DNA from: Arthrobacter gengyunqii
GTDB taxonomy: Bacteria > Actinomycetota > Actinomycetes > Actinomycetales > Micrococcaceae
Direction of reading: 5' to 3'
Length of the DNA: 64,000 nucleotides
NCBI RefSeq assembly: GCF_023022985.1
Contig: NZ_CP095461.1
Span: forward strand, 1,364,001 to 1,428,000
Positions 16,088 through 24,376 of this stretch are shown here, piece after piece; within the stretch, counting starts at the first letter, position 1; every line of letters begins with the position of its first letter. A program made the translations under genes and the position numbers. The notes below the pieces were generated by a model. That model was not told the DNA's origin, searched no databases, and worked only from the letters and a program-made list of their open reading frames with translations.

Positions 16088-17438
16088 GGTCGTCCGCTTC
16101 CTGTGCTGCGGCCAGCGCCGGTGGTGCTTCCGATGTTGCGGGATCGTCAAAGGCACCGCCGGCATCGGCACCGCCGCTCCCATCCGCGGTCCCCGGATCC
16201 CGGCCGTAGGGGATGAAGGCCGTAACCCGGAAGTGTTCCCCGTCCGGTCCTGCGGTGAGCCAGCCGCCGGCAAGGTGGGCGCGCTCACGCATCCCGGCCA
16301 GTCCCCGGCCGATGCGGGAGGTGGCCGCATCCGCACCCTCTGCAGGGCCGGCAGCGGTAACGGCCGATGCCACATGCAGGGTCAGGCCCGGACCGCTCCA
16401 ATCAAAGTGAAGCCGCACATCCGTGCCGCGTCCGCCGTGCTTGAGGGCATTCGTCAGGCATTCCTGGACTATCCGAAAGGCAGCCATCTCCTGCCCGGCG
16501 GATAGTTCCACCGGGATTCCGGACTCACTGGACTGGATCTTCAAGCTGCCGCGCTGCATCCCGTCAATCAGCGCAGGGATGTCGCTCAGCCGCGGCTGGG
16601 GGGTCACCATTCCGTCGTCCCGCACGCCTTCGATCACCCGCTGGGCATCGACCAGGGCGCTGCGGGCGGACCGGGCGATGGTATCCAGCGCGTTGAGGAT
16701 CGCCTTGGGCTGGTCCTTGCTCAGGTAGCGGGTGCCGTCGGCCTGGGCGGCGATGACGGCGAGGGAATGAGCCAGGACGTCGTGCAGATCGCGGGCTATG
16801 CGGATGCGCTCCTGCTCCACGATGAGCTCGATTTCGGTTTCCTTCAGGCTGTTCTGCACCTGCTCGCGGGACCGGAACAGGCTGCCCCGCTCCTGGTACA
16901 GGGCAAGGAGGAGCCCGACGGCGGAGCAGGCCGCGGAGATCAGCAGGAGCAGCGCAAACAGCTGCCAGCCGTTCTCCTGCAGCATCCACCGGTCGCCCGA
17001 CGCCGCCGGACTGAACCATCCGACGCCGTTGCCGTACCTCCAGGAGAGCATCAGGAACGTCATGACGGCTGCCGCCGCCACATTGGTTCCCGCCGCGATG
17101 AAACGCACCCGCCGCGGGGAGGTCCAGAGGATGAAGCCCAGGGCGATGAATGAGCCCACATAGATGGCCCAGTGATTTGAAGCCATTGGCGGCACCACCC
17201 GAAGCAGCTGTCCTGCAAGGAGGACAACGGTGAATCCCAGGGACAGCAGCGGCTTCCAGGTGGCCGAGGCGATCGCAAGGGTCATCAGGGCCAGCGGCCA
17301 CAGTCCCTCCCAGGAAAGCAGTGATCCTCCCATTCGCCCGGCTTCGCCCACACACCAGAGCGAGAAGAAGATGACAGCTGCCGCGGGGGCACCCCATTGC
17401 CGTGCGAATTTCAGAATCGGTTCCATGCCTGTCACCAT
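16080..17438 (-). CDS. Sensor histidine kinase of the NarL/DesK (HisKA_3) type
   Basis: A 452-residue membrane kinase with about five hydrophobic segments in residues 16-180, no large extracellular domain, a short coiled linker, then the HisKA_3 motif RIARDLHDVLAHSL with phosphoacceptor His219. The ATPase part keeps QECLTNALKHG and GRGLAGMRERA. The C-terminal 50 residues are Ala/Asp-rich and look disordered. ATG 17438 was chosen over an in-frame TTG at 17453 and an ATG at 17426. With few extracytoplasmic loops it probably senses a membrane or intracellular cue. It is coupled to the overlapping response regulator. Confidence 0.86.
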   Translation of the reverse strand: MVTGMEPILKFARQWGAPAAAVIFFSLWCVGEAGRMGGSLLSWEGLWPLALMTLAIASATWKPLLSLGFTVVLLAGQLLRVVPPMASNHWAIYVGSFIALGFILWTSPRRVRFIAAGTNVAAAAVMTFLMLSWRYGNGVGWFSPAASGDRWMLQENGWQLFALLLLISAACSAVGLLLALYQERGSLFRSREQVQNSLKETEIELIVEQERIRIARDLHDVLAHSLAVIAAQADGTRYLSKDQPKAILNALDTIARSARSALVDAQRVIEGVRDDGMVTPQPRLSDIPALIDGMQRGSLKIQSSESGIPVELSAGQEMAAFRIVQECLTNALKHGGRGTDVRLHFDWSGPGLTLHVASAVTAAGPAEGADAATSRIGRGLAGMRERAHLAGGWLTAGPDGEHFRVTAFIPYGRDPGTADGSGGADAGGAFDDPATSEAPPALAAAQEADDRA

Positions 17439-17525
17439 ATCCACCGCCGGCAACGCATTTATCCGAATTGGCGCTAATTCAAACTAAAAGCCAGATGATT
17501 CATTCTTTGGGCCAGTTTTGCCGCA

Positions 17526-18275
17526 TTACCGCCGCCAGCTGTATTCCAATTCGGGCCGGCCGCGGGTTCCGTATCGGGGAGTCCGCAGTACTGCCCGCTG
17601 ATCGTCCAGGTGCTCAAGGTAGCGGCGGACGGTAATGCGGGACATCGTCAGCGCGGCAGAGACTTCACTTGCGGACAGCGGAGCCGGAGCCGTCTTCAGC
17701 AGCTCCGAAACAGCTTTCAGCGTATCGGGGGAGAGGCCCTTGGGCAGGACCGCCGGCACATTCGGCCGCAGTGCGGCCAATGCGCGGTCCACCTCGGATT
17801 GGGTGGCAGAGACCCCCTGCCCGGCAAGGTTGCGGTGGAATTCCCGGTAGGAGGCGAGCTTGGCGCTGAACGCGGAGAAAGTGAAGGGCTTGATCAGATA
17901 CTGAGCGATCCCCGCGGACATGGCACTGCGGACGACGGCGAGATCCCGCACGGCGGTAATCGCAATAACGTCGGCGGGCACCCCGGCGCCGCGGATCCGC
18001 CGCAGGACATCCAGCCCGTGGAGGTCCGGAAGATTCATGTCCAGCAGGATCAGGTCCACTGCCGGTTCCGGGGTGTCCCGGGTGTGTGCGGCCCGCCCGC
18101 CGTCGGCCCCGGAGCCGCTGCGTGAGGCGTTGAGGAAGGTGATCGCGTCCGTGCCTGTATGGACCACGCCCGCCAGTGCGAATCCGGGGCTGCGGCGCAC
18201 GTACTCGGCGTGGGCTTCAGCGACAATGCCTTCGTCTTCCACCACGAGCACTGTGATGTTCTGGTCGGCATTCAC
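17526..18275 (-). CDS. CitB/DcuR-type response regulator
   Basis: A 249-residue response regulator, partner of the CitA-type kinase whose stop it overlaps by 4 bp. The receiver has the acidic residues at VVEDEG and phosphoacceptor Asp79 (LLDMNLPD). The C-terminal output domain carries SASEVSAALTMSRITVRRYLEHL, a winged-helix segment typical of CitB/DcuR proteins. An extra loop of about 16 residues (53-68, Gly/Asp/Arg-rich) sits between the second helix and third strand of the receiver. The likely target is dctA, divergent on the far side of the kinase. Confidence 0.87.
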   Translation of the reverse strand: MNADQNITVLVVEDEGIVAEAHAEYVRRSPGFALAGVVHTGTDAITFLNASRSGSGADGGRAAHTRDTPEPAVDLILLDMNLPDLHGLDVLRRIRGAGVPADVIAITAVRDLAVVRSAMSAGIAQYLIKPFTFSAFSAKLASYREFHRNLAGQGVSATQSEVDRALAALRPNVPAVLPKGLSPDTLKAVSELLKTAPAPLSASEVSAALTMSRITVRRYLEHLDDQRAVLRTPRYGTRGRPELEYSWRR

Positions 18276-20002
18276 TGGGGAACCCCGTGGAGAGCGCGGG
18301 GGTGGGCGGCCGGCAGGGGAACCAGAACGGTGAAGCGGGCACCGCGGCCGGGCTGCCCGCCCGGATCAAGATGGAGCGATCCGCCCAGTCGCAGCACTGC
18401 TTGGCGGACCAGGGGGAGTCCAATGCCCCGGCCGGTGCCCCCGGTGCCGGAGGGAAGCAGTTCCTTGGGATCCTTGGTGCTGAAGCCCTGGTGAAAGATC
18501 TGCTCGGTGGACACCTCCGGAATGCCAAGTCCGTTGTCCCGCACGCCAATCTCAAAAACGGGCCTGCCGCCGTCGTCCTCCACCACCGCAAACCACGCGG
18601 TCACCATCGGCTCCGAAACCTCGGCGACCGCGTCAAAGGCGTTGTCAATCAGGTTGCCCACAATGGTGACCAGCTCTCCCGGATCCAGGTCCAGGGCAGG
18701 GGCGCTCCCGGGGTGCGCGTCCTCGAGGTCGATCTGCAACCCTATTCCGCGCTCGCGGGCCTGGGCCGCCTTGCCGGTGAGCAGTGCGGCAAGCGCGGGT
18801 TCGCCCACGGAGGCGACGACGTCGTCAGCCAGGCGCTGGGACTGCTCCAGATCGCGGGTGGCGAACTCAAGTGCATCAGCGGGACGGTTCAGCTCAATCA
18901 GGGAAACCAACGTGTGCAGGCGGTTGGCGTGTTCGTGCGCCTGGGCCTGCAACGCTTCGGTGAGGGTGTGCATGGACTGCAGTTCTCCGGTCAGGGCTTC
19001 AATATCGGTGTGGTCGCGCAAAGTGGTCACGGTGCCGAAGCGTTTGGGTGCAGCGCTCCGTTTGCCTCCGCGGTTGCCGGGGAGAAGCCGGGCGACGCCG
19101 TCGCGCACCGGAGGGGCGACGGCGGGGGATTGGTTTACCACCAGGATGCGGTCCCGTGCGAAGTGGAACTCGTCCTCGGCCCTCCTGCCCCCGTGCAGCA
19201 GAGCGGCCAAGGAGTCCGGCAGCCCGAGAGACCGGGCATCCCGGGGCTGTCCGCTGCGGCCGGGTGCCAGGCCCAGCAGGGTTGCCGCCTGATCGTTGTA
19301 CAGGACAAGCTCGCCGTCGTTATTCAGCAGCAGCAGGCCTTCGCGCAGGGAATGCAGGGCGGAGTCGTAGAACGTGAACATGCTCAGCAGTTCATCGGGC
19401 CGGCGGTCCCGGGTGGTGCGCCGCAGATAGATGCTGAGCACGTAGGAGGCGAGGGTTCCACAGGCCAATGCACCCAGCGCTGTAAGGAACACCGCCGGCA
19501 GGTCGGCGTTGCGGGCGATGGCTACGCGGTCCACGGTGATGCCGGCGGCGACGAGCGCAGTGACCTCACCATTCACACCGAAGACGGGGACGATGGCCCG
19601 GACCGAGGGGCCCAGCGTGCCGGCGTAGGTTTCAGTGAAGGACTGCCCGGCCAGCGCCTGGTCCACGGAGCCGATGTAGGCCTTGCCGATCTGATCATCG
19701 CTGCGGTGCGTGAAGCGCGTGCGGTCGGGAGCCATGATGGTCAGGAAATCGATCTGCGCGGCATCCATGACAGCCCGTGCGAACGGCTGCAGCCCAGCGC
19801 TCGGATCCGCAGCAGCCGCCGATTCGAGCACAAAAGGATCCGCGGCAACGGTTCCCGCCACGGAAAGCATCCGCTCGGCGGTCTCCTCGTAGCTGTTCCG
19901 TTCAGCCTGGTGGTAGAGCGCCAGCGAGAGTCCGAGGGACAGGCATACGAGAAAAGCCAGTTGCCCCATAAGCAGCCGACTGGCCAGACTCCATTTCCGC
20001 AA
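18272..20002 (-). CDS. CitA/DcuS-type sensor histidine kinase
   Basis: A 576-residue membrane kinase. A first TM segment (9-30) and a second (169-192) bracket a Cache-type extracellular sensor whose RFTHRSDDQIGK and RAIVPVFG stretches match those of di- and tricarboxylate sensors. A PAS domain (about 205-330, LLLLNNDGELVLYN) and the CitA-type H-box AHEHANRLHTL follow, then an ATPase domain with NLIDNAFDAV and GIGLPLVRQ. The start is TTG at 20002 with AAAGGA 6 nt upstream; a nearby ATG is out of frame. It is divergent from dctA, so it most likely senses C4-dicarboxylates or citrate and induces the carrier. Confidence 0.9.
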   Translation of the reverse strand: MRKWSLASRLLMGQLAFLVCLSLGLSLALYHQAERNSYEETAERMLSVAGTVAADPFVLESAAAADPSAGLQPFARAVMDAAQIDFLTIMAPDRTRFTHRSDDQIGKAYIGSVDQALAGQSFTETYAGTLGPSVRAIVPVFGVNGEVTALVAAGITVDRVAIARNADLPAVFLTALGALACGTLASYVLSIYLRRTTRDRRPDELLSMFTFYDSALHSLREGLLLLNNDGELVLYNDQAATLLGLAPGRSGQPRDARSLGLPDSLAALLHGGRRAEDEFHFARDRILVVNQSPAVAPPVRDGVARLLPGNRGGKRSAAPKRFGTVTTLRDHTDIEALTGELQSMHTLTEALQAQAHEHANRLHTLVSLIELNRPADALEFATRDLEQSQRLADDVVASVGEPALAALLTGKAAQARERGIGLQIDLEDAHPGSAPALDLDPGELVTIVGNLIDNAFDAVAEVSEPMVTAWFAVVEDDGGRPVFEIGVRDNGLGIPEVSTEQIFHQGFSTKDPKELLPSGTGGTGRGIGLPLVRQAVLRLGGSLHLDPGGQPGRGARFTVLVPLPAAHPRALHGVPQ

Positions 20003-20017
20003 TTCATTTCCTTTTTG

Positions 20018-20032
20018 CTCAAAGCAATTGAG
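20018..20032. promoter_or_regulatory. Inverted repeat CTCAA-N5-TTGAG upstream of dctA
   Basis: A 5-bp dyad in an A/T-rich stretch 16 bp from the kinase start and upstream of the CRP-like site. It is a candidate binding site for the CitB-type regulator at the divergent kinase/dctA promoters; no consensus is known to me for this subgroup. Confidence 0.35.
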
Positions 20033-20049
20033 AACAGTATGACCACAAC

Positions 20050-20065
20050 CGTGACAGTCGTCACA
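20050..20065. promoter_or_regulatory. CRP/GlxR-like site upstream of dctA
   Basis: CGTGA-N6-TCACA, one base off the TGTGA-N6-TCACA consensus, with GTGAC and GTCAC arms fully palindromic. Its centre lies about 50 bp upstream of the start point predicted from the dctA promoter. Confidence 0.5.
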
Positions 20066-20072
20066 GCTTCGG

Positions 20073-20100
20073 TTGACGATGTGTACGAAGGACTTATGTT
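20073..20100 (+). promoter_or_regulatory. dctA promoter
   Basis: TTGACG (20073-20078), a 16-bp spacer and TATGTT (20095-20100) make a good vegetative promoter, giving a leader of about 90 nt before the dctA ATG at 20198. The assignment is by eye. Confidence 0.5.
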
Positions 20101-20197
20101 CCCGGCGATTCCCGCACGGCTCCGCACCGCCGGAGAACCGCAGTCTCGGTGCCGCTCAGGGACACATCTGGAAACCAAGCCTAGGAGCAGCACACAC

Positions 20198-21571
20198 ATG
20201 GCATCTGCCACCATTGCCCGCGGCGCCGGCTCACCGAAGAGCCCGCGCAAAAAGGACAGAACACACTTTTTGTACATTGCCGTAATTCTGGCGGTGGTGC
20301 TCGGTGCCACCCTGGGGCTCGTCCAGCCCGAATTCGCCAAGGAATTGAAGCCGGTGGGCACCGCCTTCATCGGACTGATCAAAATGATGATCGCACCGGT
20401 CATCTTCTGCACAATTGTCCTCGGCATCGGCTCGATCGCCAAAGCAGCCACGGTCGGAAAGGTCGGCGGCCTGGCTCTTGGCTACTTCATCGTCATGTCC
20501 ACCTTTGCGCTGGCCATCGGCCTGGTGGTTGGAAACCTGATCCACCCGGGCGAAGGTCTGAATATCGCCGCCGGCGCGGAGAACGCTCCGAAGGTGGCTG
20601 AAGACGCAGAAGGCATGGCGGGCTTCATCCTGAGCATCATCCCCACCACCCTGCTGTCCTCGCTCACCGGCGAGAGCATCCTGCAGACCCTCTTCGTGGC
20701 CCTGCTGGTCGGATTCGCCCTGCAGAAGATGGGTTCTACCGGAGCCCCGATCCTCACCCTTATCGGACAGATCCAGAAACTGGTCTTCCGCATCCTGGGC
20801 ATGATCATGTGGCTGGCTCCCATCGGCGCCTTCGGCGCCATTGCCGCCGTCGTTGGCGAAACCGGCGTTGAAGCCATCAAGAGCATGGCGGTGCTGATGA
20901 TCGCCTTCTACATCACCTGTGCCCTGTTCATCGCCGTCATCCTGGGCGGTGTGCTGAAGCTGTGCACCGGCGTAAACATCTTCAAGCTCATGCGCTACCT
21001 GGGCCGGGAGTACCTGCTCATCTTCTCCACCTCTTCCTCCGAGGTGGCCCTGCCCCGCCTGATCGCCAAGATGGAGCACCTGGGCATTTCCAAGCCGGTG
21101 GTCGGTGTGACCGTGCCGACCGGTTACTCGTTCAACCTGGACGGCACGGCCATCTACCTCACGATGTCCGCCCTGTTCGTGGCCTCCGCCATGAACATGC
21201 CGCTGGAACTGGGGGAGCAGATCTCCCTGCTGGTGTTCATGATCATCGCTTCCAAGGGTGCCGCCGGCGTCACCGGCGCAGGCCTGGCCACCCTGGCCGG
21301 CGGACTGCAGTCACACCGCCCGGACCTGGTGGAAGGTGTGGGTCTGATCGTCGGCATCGACCGGTTCATGTCCGAAGCCCGTGCGCTGACCAACTTCACC
21401 GGAAACGCTGTCGCCACGGTCCTGATCGGTACCTGGACCAAGGAAATCGACAAGGAGCAGGTCACCGCGGTGCTGAACCGTGAACGCCCGTTTGACGAGT
21501 CCACCATGGAGGACAACCACGAGGAACCGAAGGTTCCCGAACCCGAGCTGGAAACCCCGGGCGTCCGCTAA
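20198..21571 (+). CDS. dctA: C4-dicarboxylate transporter DctA (DAACS family)
   Basis: A 457-residue Na+ or H+ coupled symporter for succinate, fumarate and malate in the cytoplasmic membrane. It shows the family's hairpin-loop signature STSSSEVALPRL, the GYSFNLDGTAIYLT substrate/cation motif and FTGNAVATV in the last helix. About eight TM segments plus two re-entrant loops are expected. AGGAG lies 10 nt upstream of the ATG at 20198. The C-terminal 35 residues are Glu/Pro-rich and cytoplasmic. The divergent CitAB-type system and a CRP-like site indicate induction by substrate under catabolite control. Confidence 0.93.
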   Translation: MASATIARGAGSPKSPRKKDRTHFLYIAVILAVVLGATLGLVQPEFAKELKPVGTAFIGLIKMMIAPVIFCTIVLGIGSIAKAATVGKVGGLALGYFIVMSTFALAIGLVVGNLIHPGEGLNIAAGAENAPKVAEDAEGMAGFILSIIPTTLLSSLTGESILQTLFVALLVGFALQKMGSTGAPILTLIGQIQKLVFRILGMIMWLAPIGAFGAIAAVVGETGVEAIKSMAVLMIAFYITCALFIAVILGGVLKLCTGVNIFKLMRYLGREYLLIFSTSSSEVALPRLIAKMEHLGISKPVVGVTVPTGYSFNLDGTAIYLTMSALFVASAMNMPLELGEQISLLVFMIIASKGAAGVTGAGLATLAGGLQSHRPDLVEGVGLIVGIDRFMSEARALTNFTGNAVATVLIGTWTKEIDKEQVTAVLNRERPFDESTMEDNHEEPKVPEPELETPGVR

Positions 21572-21941
21572 GGCGTCAGCCGGCTTTATCGCCAACTCCG
21601 CATCACGACACTGAAGGGCGCTTCCGCAACGGGAGTGCCCTTCGGCGTTCCTGCTGCGCCGTCTCCGGCTCTGAGCAGGAAGATAAAGGGCTTTCCCGAA
21701 ATCTTGAGTGCAGATCATGGGTCCATTCAGGCTAATCGGGCGATTATGAGCCCAACATCGGAACGAAGGATCAACAGAGCGGGAATCTCGGAACCCTACA
21801 AGATGGGCGCGCGAAGCCAACGTTCTACCTCTAGTTGAGAGTCAAGGCTCGCGGTCGTTCCGCAGCGTGGATTCGCGGTATAGGCGTTGCACAGCTGTAA
21901 TCTTGACAGGGACAGCCCGCAGGAAAGCTAGAGACGGAAGC
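21572..21941 (+). other. Intergenic region with dctA terminator and parA leader
   Basis: No gene is recognised in these 370 bases; small frames in them lack ribosome sites and family resemblance. The 5' part holds the dctA hairpin (21614-21642). A TAATCT -10 candidate for parA lies at 21898-21903. The stretch between, about 21650-21890, is somewhat richer in A/T than the flanking genes and shows nothing I can name. Confidence 0.5.
21614..21642 (+). terminator. Hairpin downstream of dctA
   Basis: AAGGGCGCTTCC (21614-21625) pairs throughout with GGGAGTGCCCTT (21631-21642) if two G-U pairs are allowed; the loop is GCAAC. There is no T-run. Confidence 0.55.
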
Positions 21942-22853
21942 GTGGATTATTACGTGAGCAGCGATCAGAGTTCAACAACTCTGCAGGACGCAACACAGGA
22001 CGCAGCCGATTCCGTGATGGGACCAACGGGGCGCCCGCTGACGGAATTCCCCGAACCTCCGGTGCTCGCTTCCCACGGACCCGCACGGATCATCGCCATG
22101 GTGAACCAGAAGGGCGGCGTGGGCAAGACCACGTCCACCATCAACCTGGGCGCCGCGTTGGCTGAAGCCGGCCGAAAGGTGCTGCTGGTGGACTTTGACC
22201 CGCAGGGCGCACTTTCCGCAGGTCTGGGCACCAACCCGCATGAGCTGGACCTCACCGTCTACAACGTGCTGATGGACCGCAAGGTGGATATCCGCGAGGC
22301 CATCCACGAGACCGGCATCGAGAACATCGACCTGCTGCCCGCCAACATCGATCTCTCCGCGGCCGAAGTGCAGCTGGTTAACGAAGTTGCCCGCGAGCAG
22401 GTCCTGGAACGCGCGCTGCGCAAGGTGTCGGATGACTATGACGTCATCCTGATCGACTGCCAGCCCTCCCTCGGCCTGCTGACCGTCAACGCGCTGACCG
22501 CCGCCCATGGCGTGATCATCCCGCTGATCTGCGAGTTCTTCGCCCTGCGCGCCGTGGCGCTGCTTGTGGAGACCATCGAGAAGGTACAGGACCGGCTGAA
22601 CCCCGGACTCCAGATCGACGGCGTGCTGGCCACCATGTACGACGCACGGACCCTGCATAGCCGCGAGGTCATCTCCCGCCTGGTGGAAGCCTTCGGCGAC
22701 AAGGTCTTCGAGACCGTCATCAAGCGGACCATCAAGTTCGCTGACGCCACCGTCGCCGCCGAACCGATCACCACCTACGCGGGAACCCACCCCGGAGCCG
22801 ATTCCTACCGCCGCCTCGCCAAGGAACTGATTTCCCGCGGCGGCGCCCCCTAA
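21942..22853 (+). CDS. parA: ParA-family ATPase next to scpAB (PldP/Rv1708-like)
   Basis: A 303-residue P-loop ATPase with the deviant Walker A NQKGGVGKTT and the DCQPSLGLLTVNAL region of ParA proteins. No parB or parS site is next to it. This orphan ParA beside scpA and scpB is a standard actinobacterial arrangement and is distinct from the oriC-proximal parAB; a corynebacterial relative influences division. Start choice is uncertain: GTG 21942 and GTG 21954 are both in frame and the purine-rich AGGAAAG and GGAAG are badly spaced for either. scpA begins 5 bp after its stop. Confidence 0.88.
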   Translation: MDYYVSSDQSSTTLQDATQDAADSVMGPTGRPLTEFPEPPVLASHGPARIIAMVNQKGGVGKTTSTINLGAALAEAGRKVLLVDFDPQGALSAGLGTNPHELDLTVYNVLMDRKVDIREAIHETGIENIDLLPANIDLSAAEVQLVNEVAREQVLERALRKVSDDYDVILIDCQPSLGLLTVNALTAAHGVIIPLICEFFALRAVALLVETIEKVQDRLNPGLQIDGVLATMYDARTLHSREVISRLVEAFGDKVFETVIKRTIKFADATVAAEPITTYAGTHPGADSYRRLAKELISRGGAP

Positions 22854-22858
22854 CCGCT

Positions 22859-23752
22859 GTGGACGCCGGCATTGTGGATCCCGCGGCGGAGGAGCCAGGG
22901 GCCGCTGCGCCCGTCCGCGGCTTCCGGGTCCGGCTGGAAAACTTCACCGGACCTTTTGACGTCCTGCTGGGACTCATTTCCAAGCACGAACTGGACATCA
23001 CCGAGGTGGCCCTCGCGGATGTCACCGACGATTTCATCGGCTACATCCGGGCGCTCGGCGACGCGGATCAGGCGTGGGCCCTGGACGAAGCCAGCGAATT
23101 CCTGGTGATCGCCGCCACCCTGCTGGACTTGAAGGCAGCCCGGCTGCTGCCGGCCGGGGACGTGGAGGACGCCGAAGACGTGGCCCTCCTCGAGGCACGC
23201 GACCTGCTCTTCGCCAGGCTCCTGCAATACCGCGCCTTCAAGCAAATTGCCGGCATCCTGGATGCCCGGCTGCGTGATGAAGCGGAGCGCTTTCCCCGCC
23301 AGGCCACCCTTGAACCGCAGTTTGCCGCCATGCTGCCGGACCTCATCTGGCGCACCGGTCCGCAGGATTTCGCGGCCCTGGCCGCCAAAGCCCTCACTCC
23401 CCGGGAAGCCAAGCCCACCACGGTGGGGCTGACCCATTTGCACGCTCCCCAAATCAGCGTGCGCGAACAGACGGACATCATTGCCCGCCGGCTCATGACC
23501 GCCGGAAAGCTGACCTTTGCGGCACTGGTGGACGACGCCGGCGGCTCCGTGGCGGTGGCCCGGTTCCTGGCGTTGCTGGAACTGTTTCGGGACGGCGCCG
23601 TGTCCTTCGACCAGCCGGACCCGCTGGGCGAATTGCTGATCACTTGGTCTGCCGCGCCGGGAGCGTGGCCGGCAACCGAGGGCAGGGGCCAGTCCATCAC
23701 CGACACCGAATCTTTGGAGCAACATGCAGCAGAACCCGTTGGCGCAGCCTGA
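22859..23752 (+). CDS. scpA: Segregation and condensation protein A
   Basis: The kleisin subunit that bridges SMC heads in the condensin complex. The 297-residue protein has the conserved N-terminal FTGPFDVLLGLI SMC-neck-binding segment, a central acidic helical region and a C-terminal winged helix (KLTFAALVDDAGGSVAVARFLALLEL). The GTG at 22859 lies 5 bp after parA, and the end overlaps scpB by 29 bp, so parA-scpA-scpB is a tightly coupled operon. Confidence 0.94.
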   Translation: MDAGIVDPAAEEPGAAAPVRGFRVRLENFTGPFDVLLGLISKHELDITEVALADVTDDFIGYIRALGDADQAWALDEASEFLVIAATLLDLKAARLLPAGDVEDAEDVALLEARDLLFARLLQYRAFKQIAGILDARLRDEAERFPRQATLEPQFAAMLPDLIWRTGPQDFAALAAKALTPREAKPTTVGLTHLHAPQISVREQTDIIARRLMTAGKLTFAALVDDAGGSVAVARFLALLELFRDGAVSFDQPDPLGELLITWSAAPGAWPATEGRGQSITDTESLEQHAAEPVGAA

Positions 23753-24353
23753 GCCCGGCGATGCCACCGACCTCCGGGCGGCGGTGGAAGCAGTCCTGAT
23801 GGTTGTAGATGAGCCGGTCACCGCAGCCGAGCTGGCCGAGGTGTTGGAGGTGCCGGTGCCCGTGGTGCAGGACATCCTGACGGAACTGCAGCGGGAGTAT
23901 GACGGCTATACTGGGGGAGGACCCGGTGGCACAGTACGTAGTTTTCCTTCAATGCGAGGTTTTGAACTGCGGGATGTGGCCGGCGGCTGGCGGATCTACT
24001 CCCGCGCCGAGTTTGCACCCGTGGTCTCGAAGTTCGTCCTGGGCGGCCAGAGTGCTCGTTTGACTCAGGCCGCGCTGGAAACCCTGGCAGTGATTGCCTA
24101 CCGGCAACCTGTCTCCAGGGCGCGGGTATCTGCCATCCGGGGTGTCAACGTGGACTCCGTTGTGCGGACCCTGGTCCAGCGCGGGCTCATCGACGACGCC
24201 GGCATGGAACCCGAGACCGGCTCAATGATGTACCGGACCACGCCGTACTTCCTGGAACGGCTGGGACTGGGCGACCTCAACGAACTTCCGCGGCTTGCAC
24301 CGCACCTGCCCGGGGTGGAAAACCTGGCTGAATTTGAAGACACTACTTACTAA
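23724..24353 (+). CDS. scpB: Segregation and condensation protein B
   Basis: Dimeric winged-helix partner of ScpA in the SMC complex. The 209-residue protein shows both winged-helix units, including the hallmark LTQAALETLAVIAYRQPVSR and the RGVNVDSVVRTLVQRGLI stretch. The ATG at 23724 lies inside the scpA end with GGAGCAAC upstream. A Gly-rich insert (GYTGGGPGG) separates the first wing. Confidence 0.94.
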   Translation: MQQNPLAQPEPGDATDLRAAVEAVLMVVDEPVTAAELAEVLEVPVPVVQDILTELQREYDGYTGGGPGGTVRSFPSMRGFELRDVAGGWRIYSRAEFAPVVSKFVLGGQSARLTQAALETLAVIAYRQPVSRARVSAIRGVNVDSVVRTLVQRGLIDDAGMEPETGSMMYRTTPYFLERLGLGDLNELPRLAPHLPGVENLAEFEDTTY

Positions 24354-24376
24354 CCGCTACACCCGAAGGACTTTTT

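Noticed and set aside
18287..20197. Very long open frame upstream of dctA on the plus strand
   Set aside because: It is antisense to the CitA-type kinase gene; high-GC codon structure keeps the opposite frame open. dctA starts at 20198 with AGGAG.
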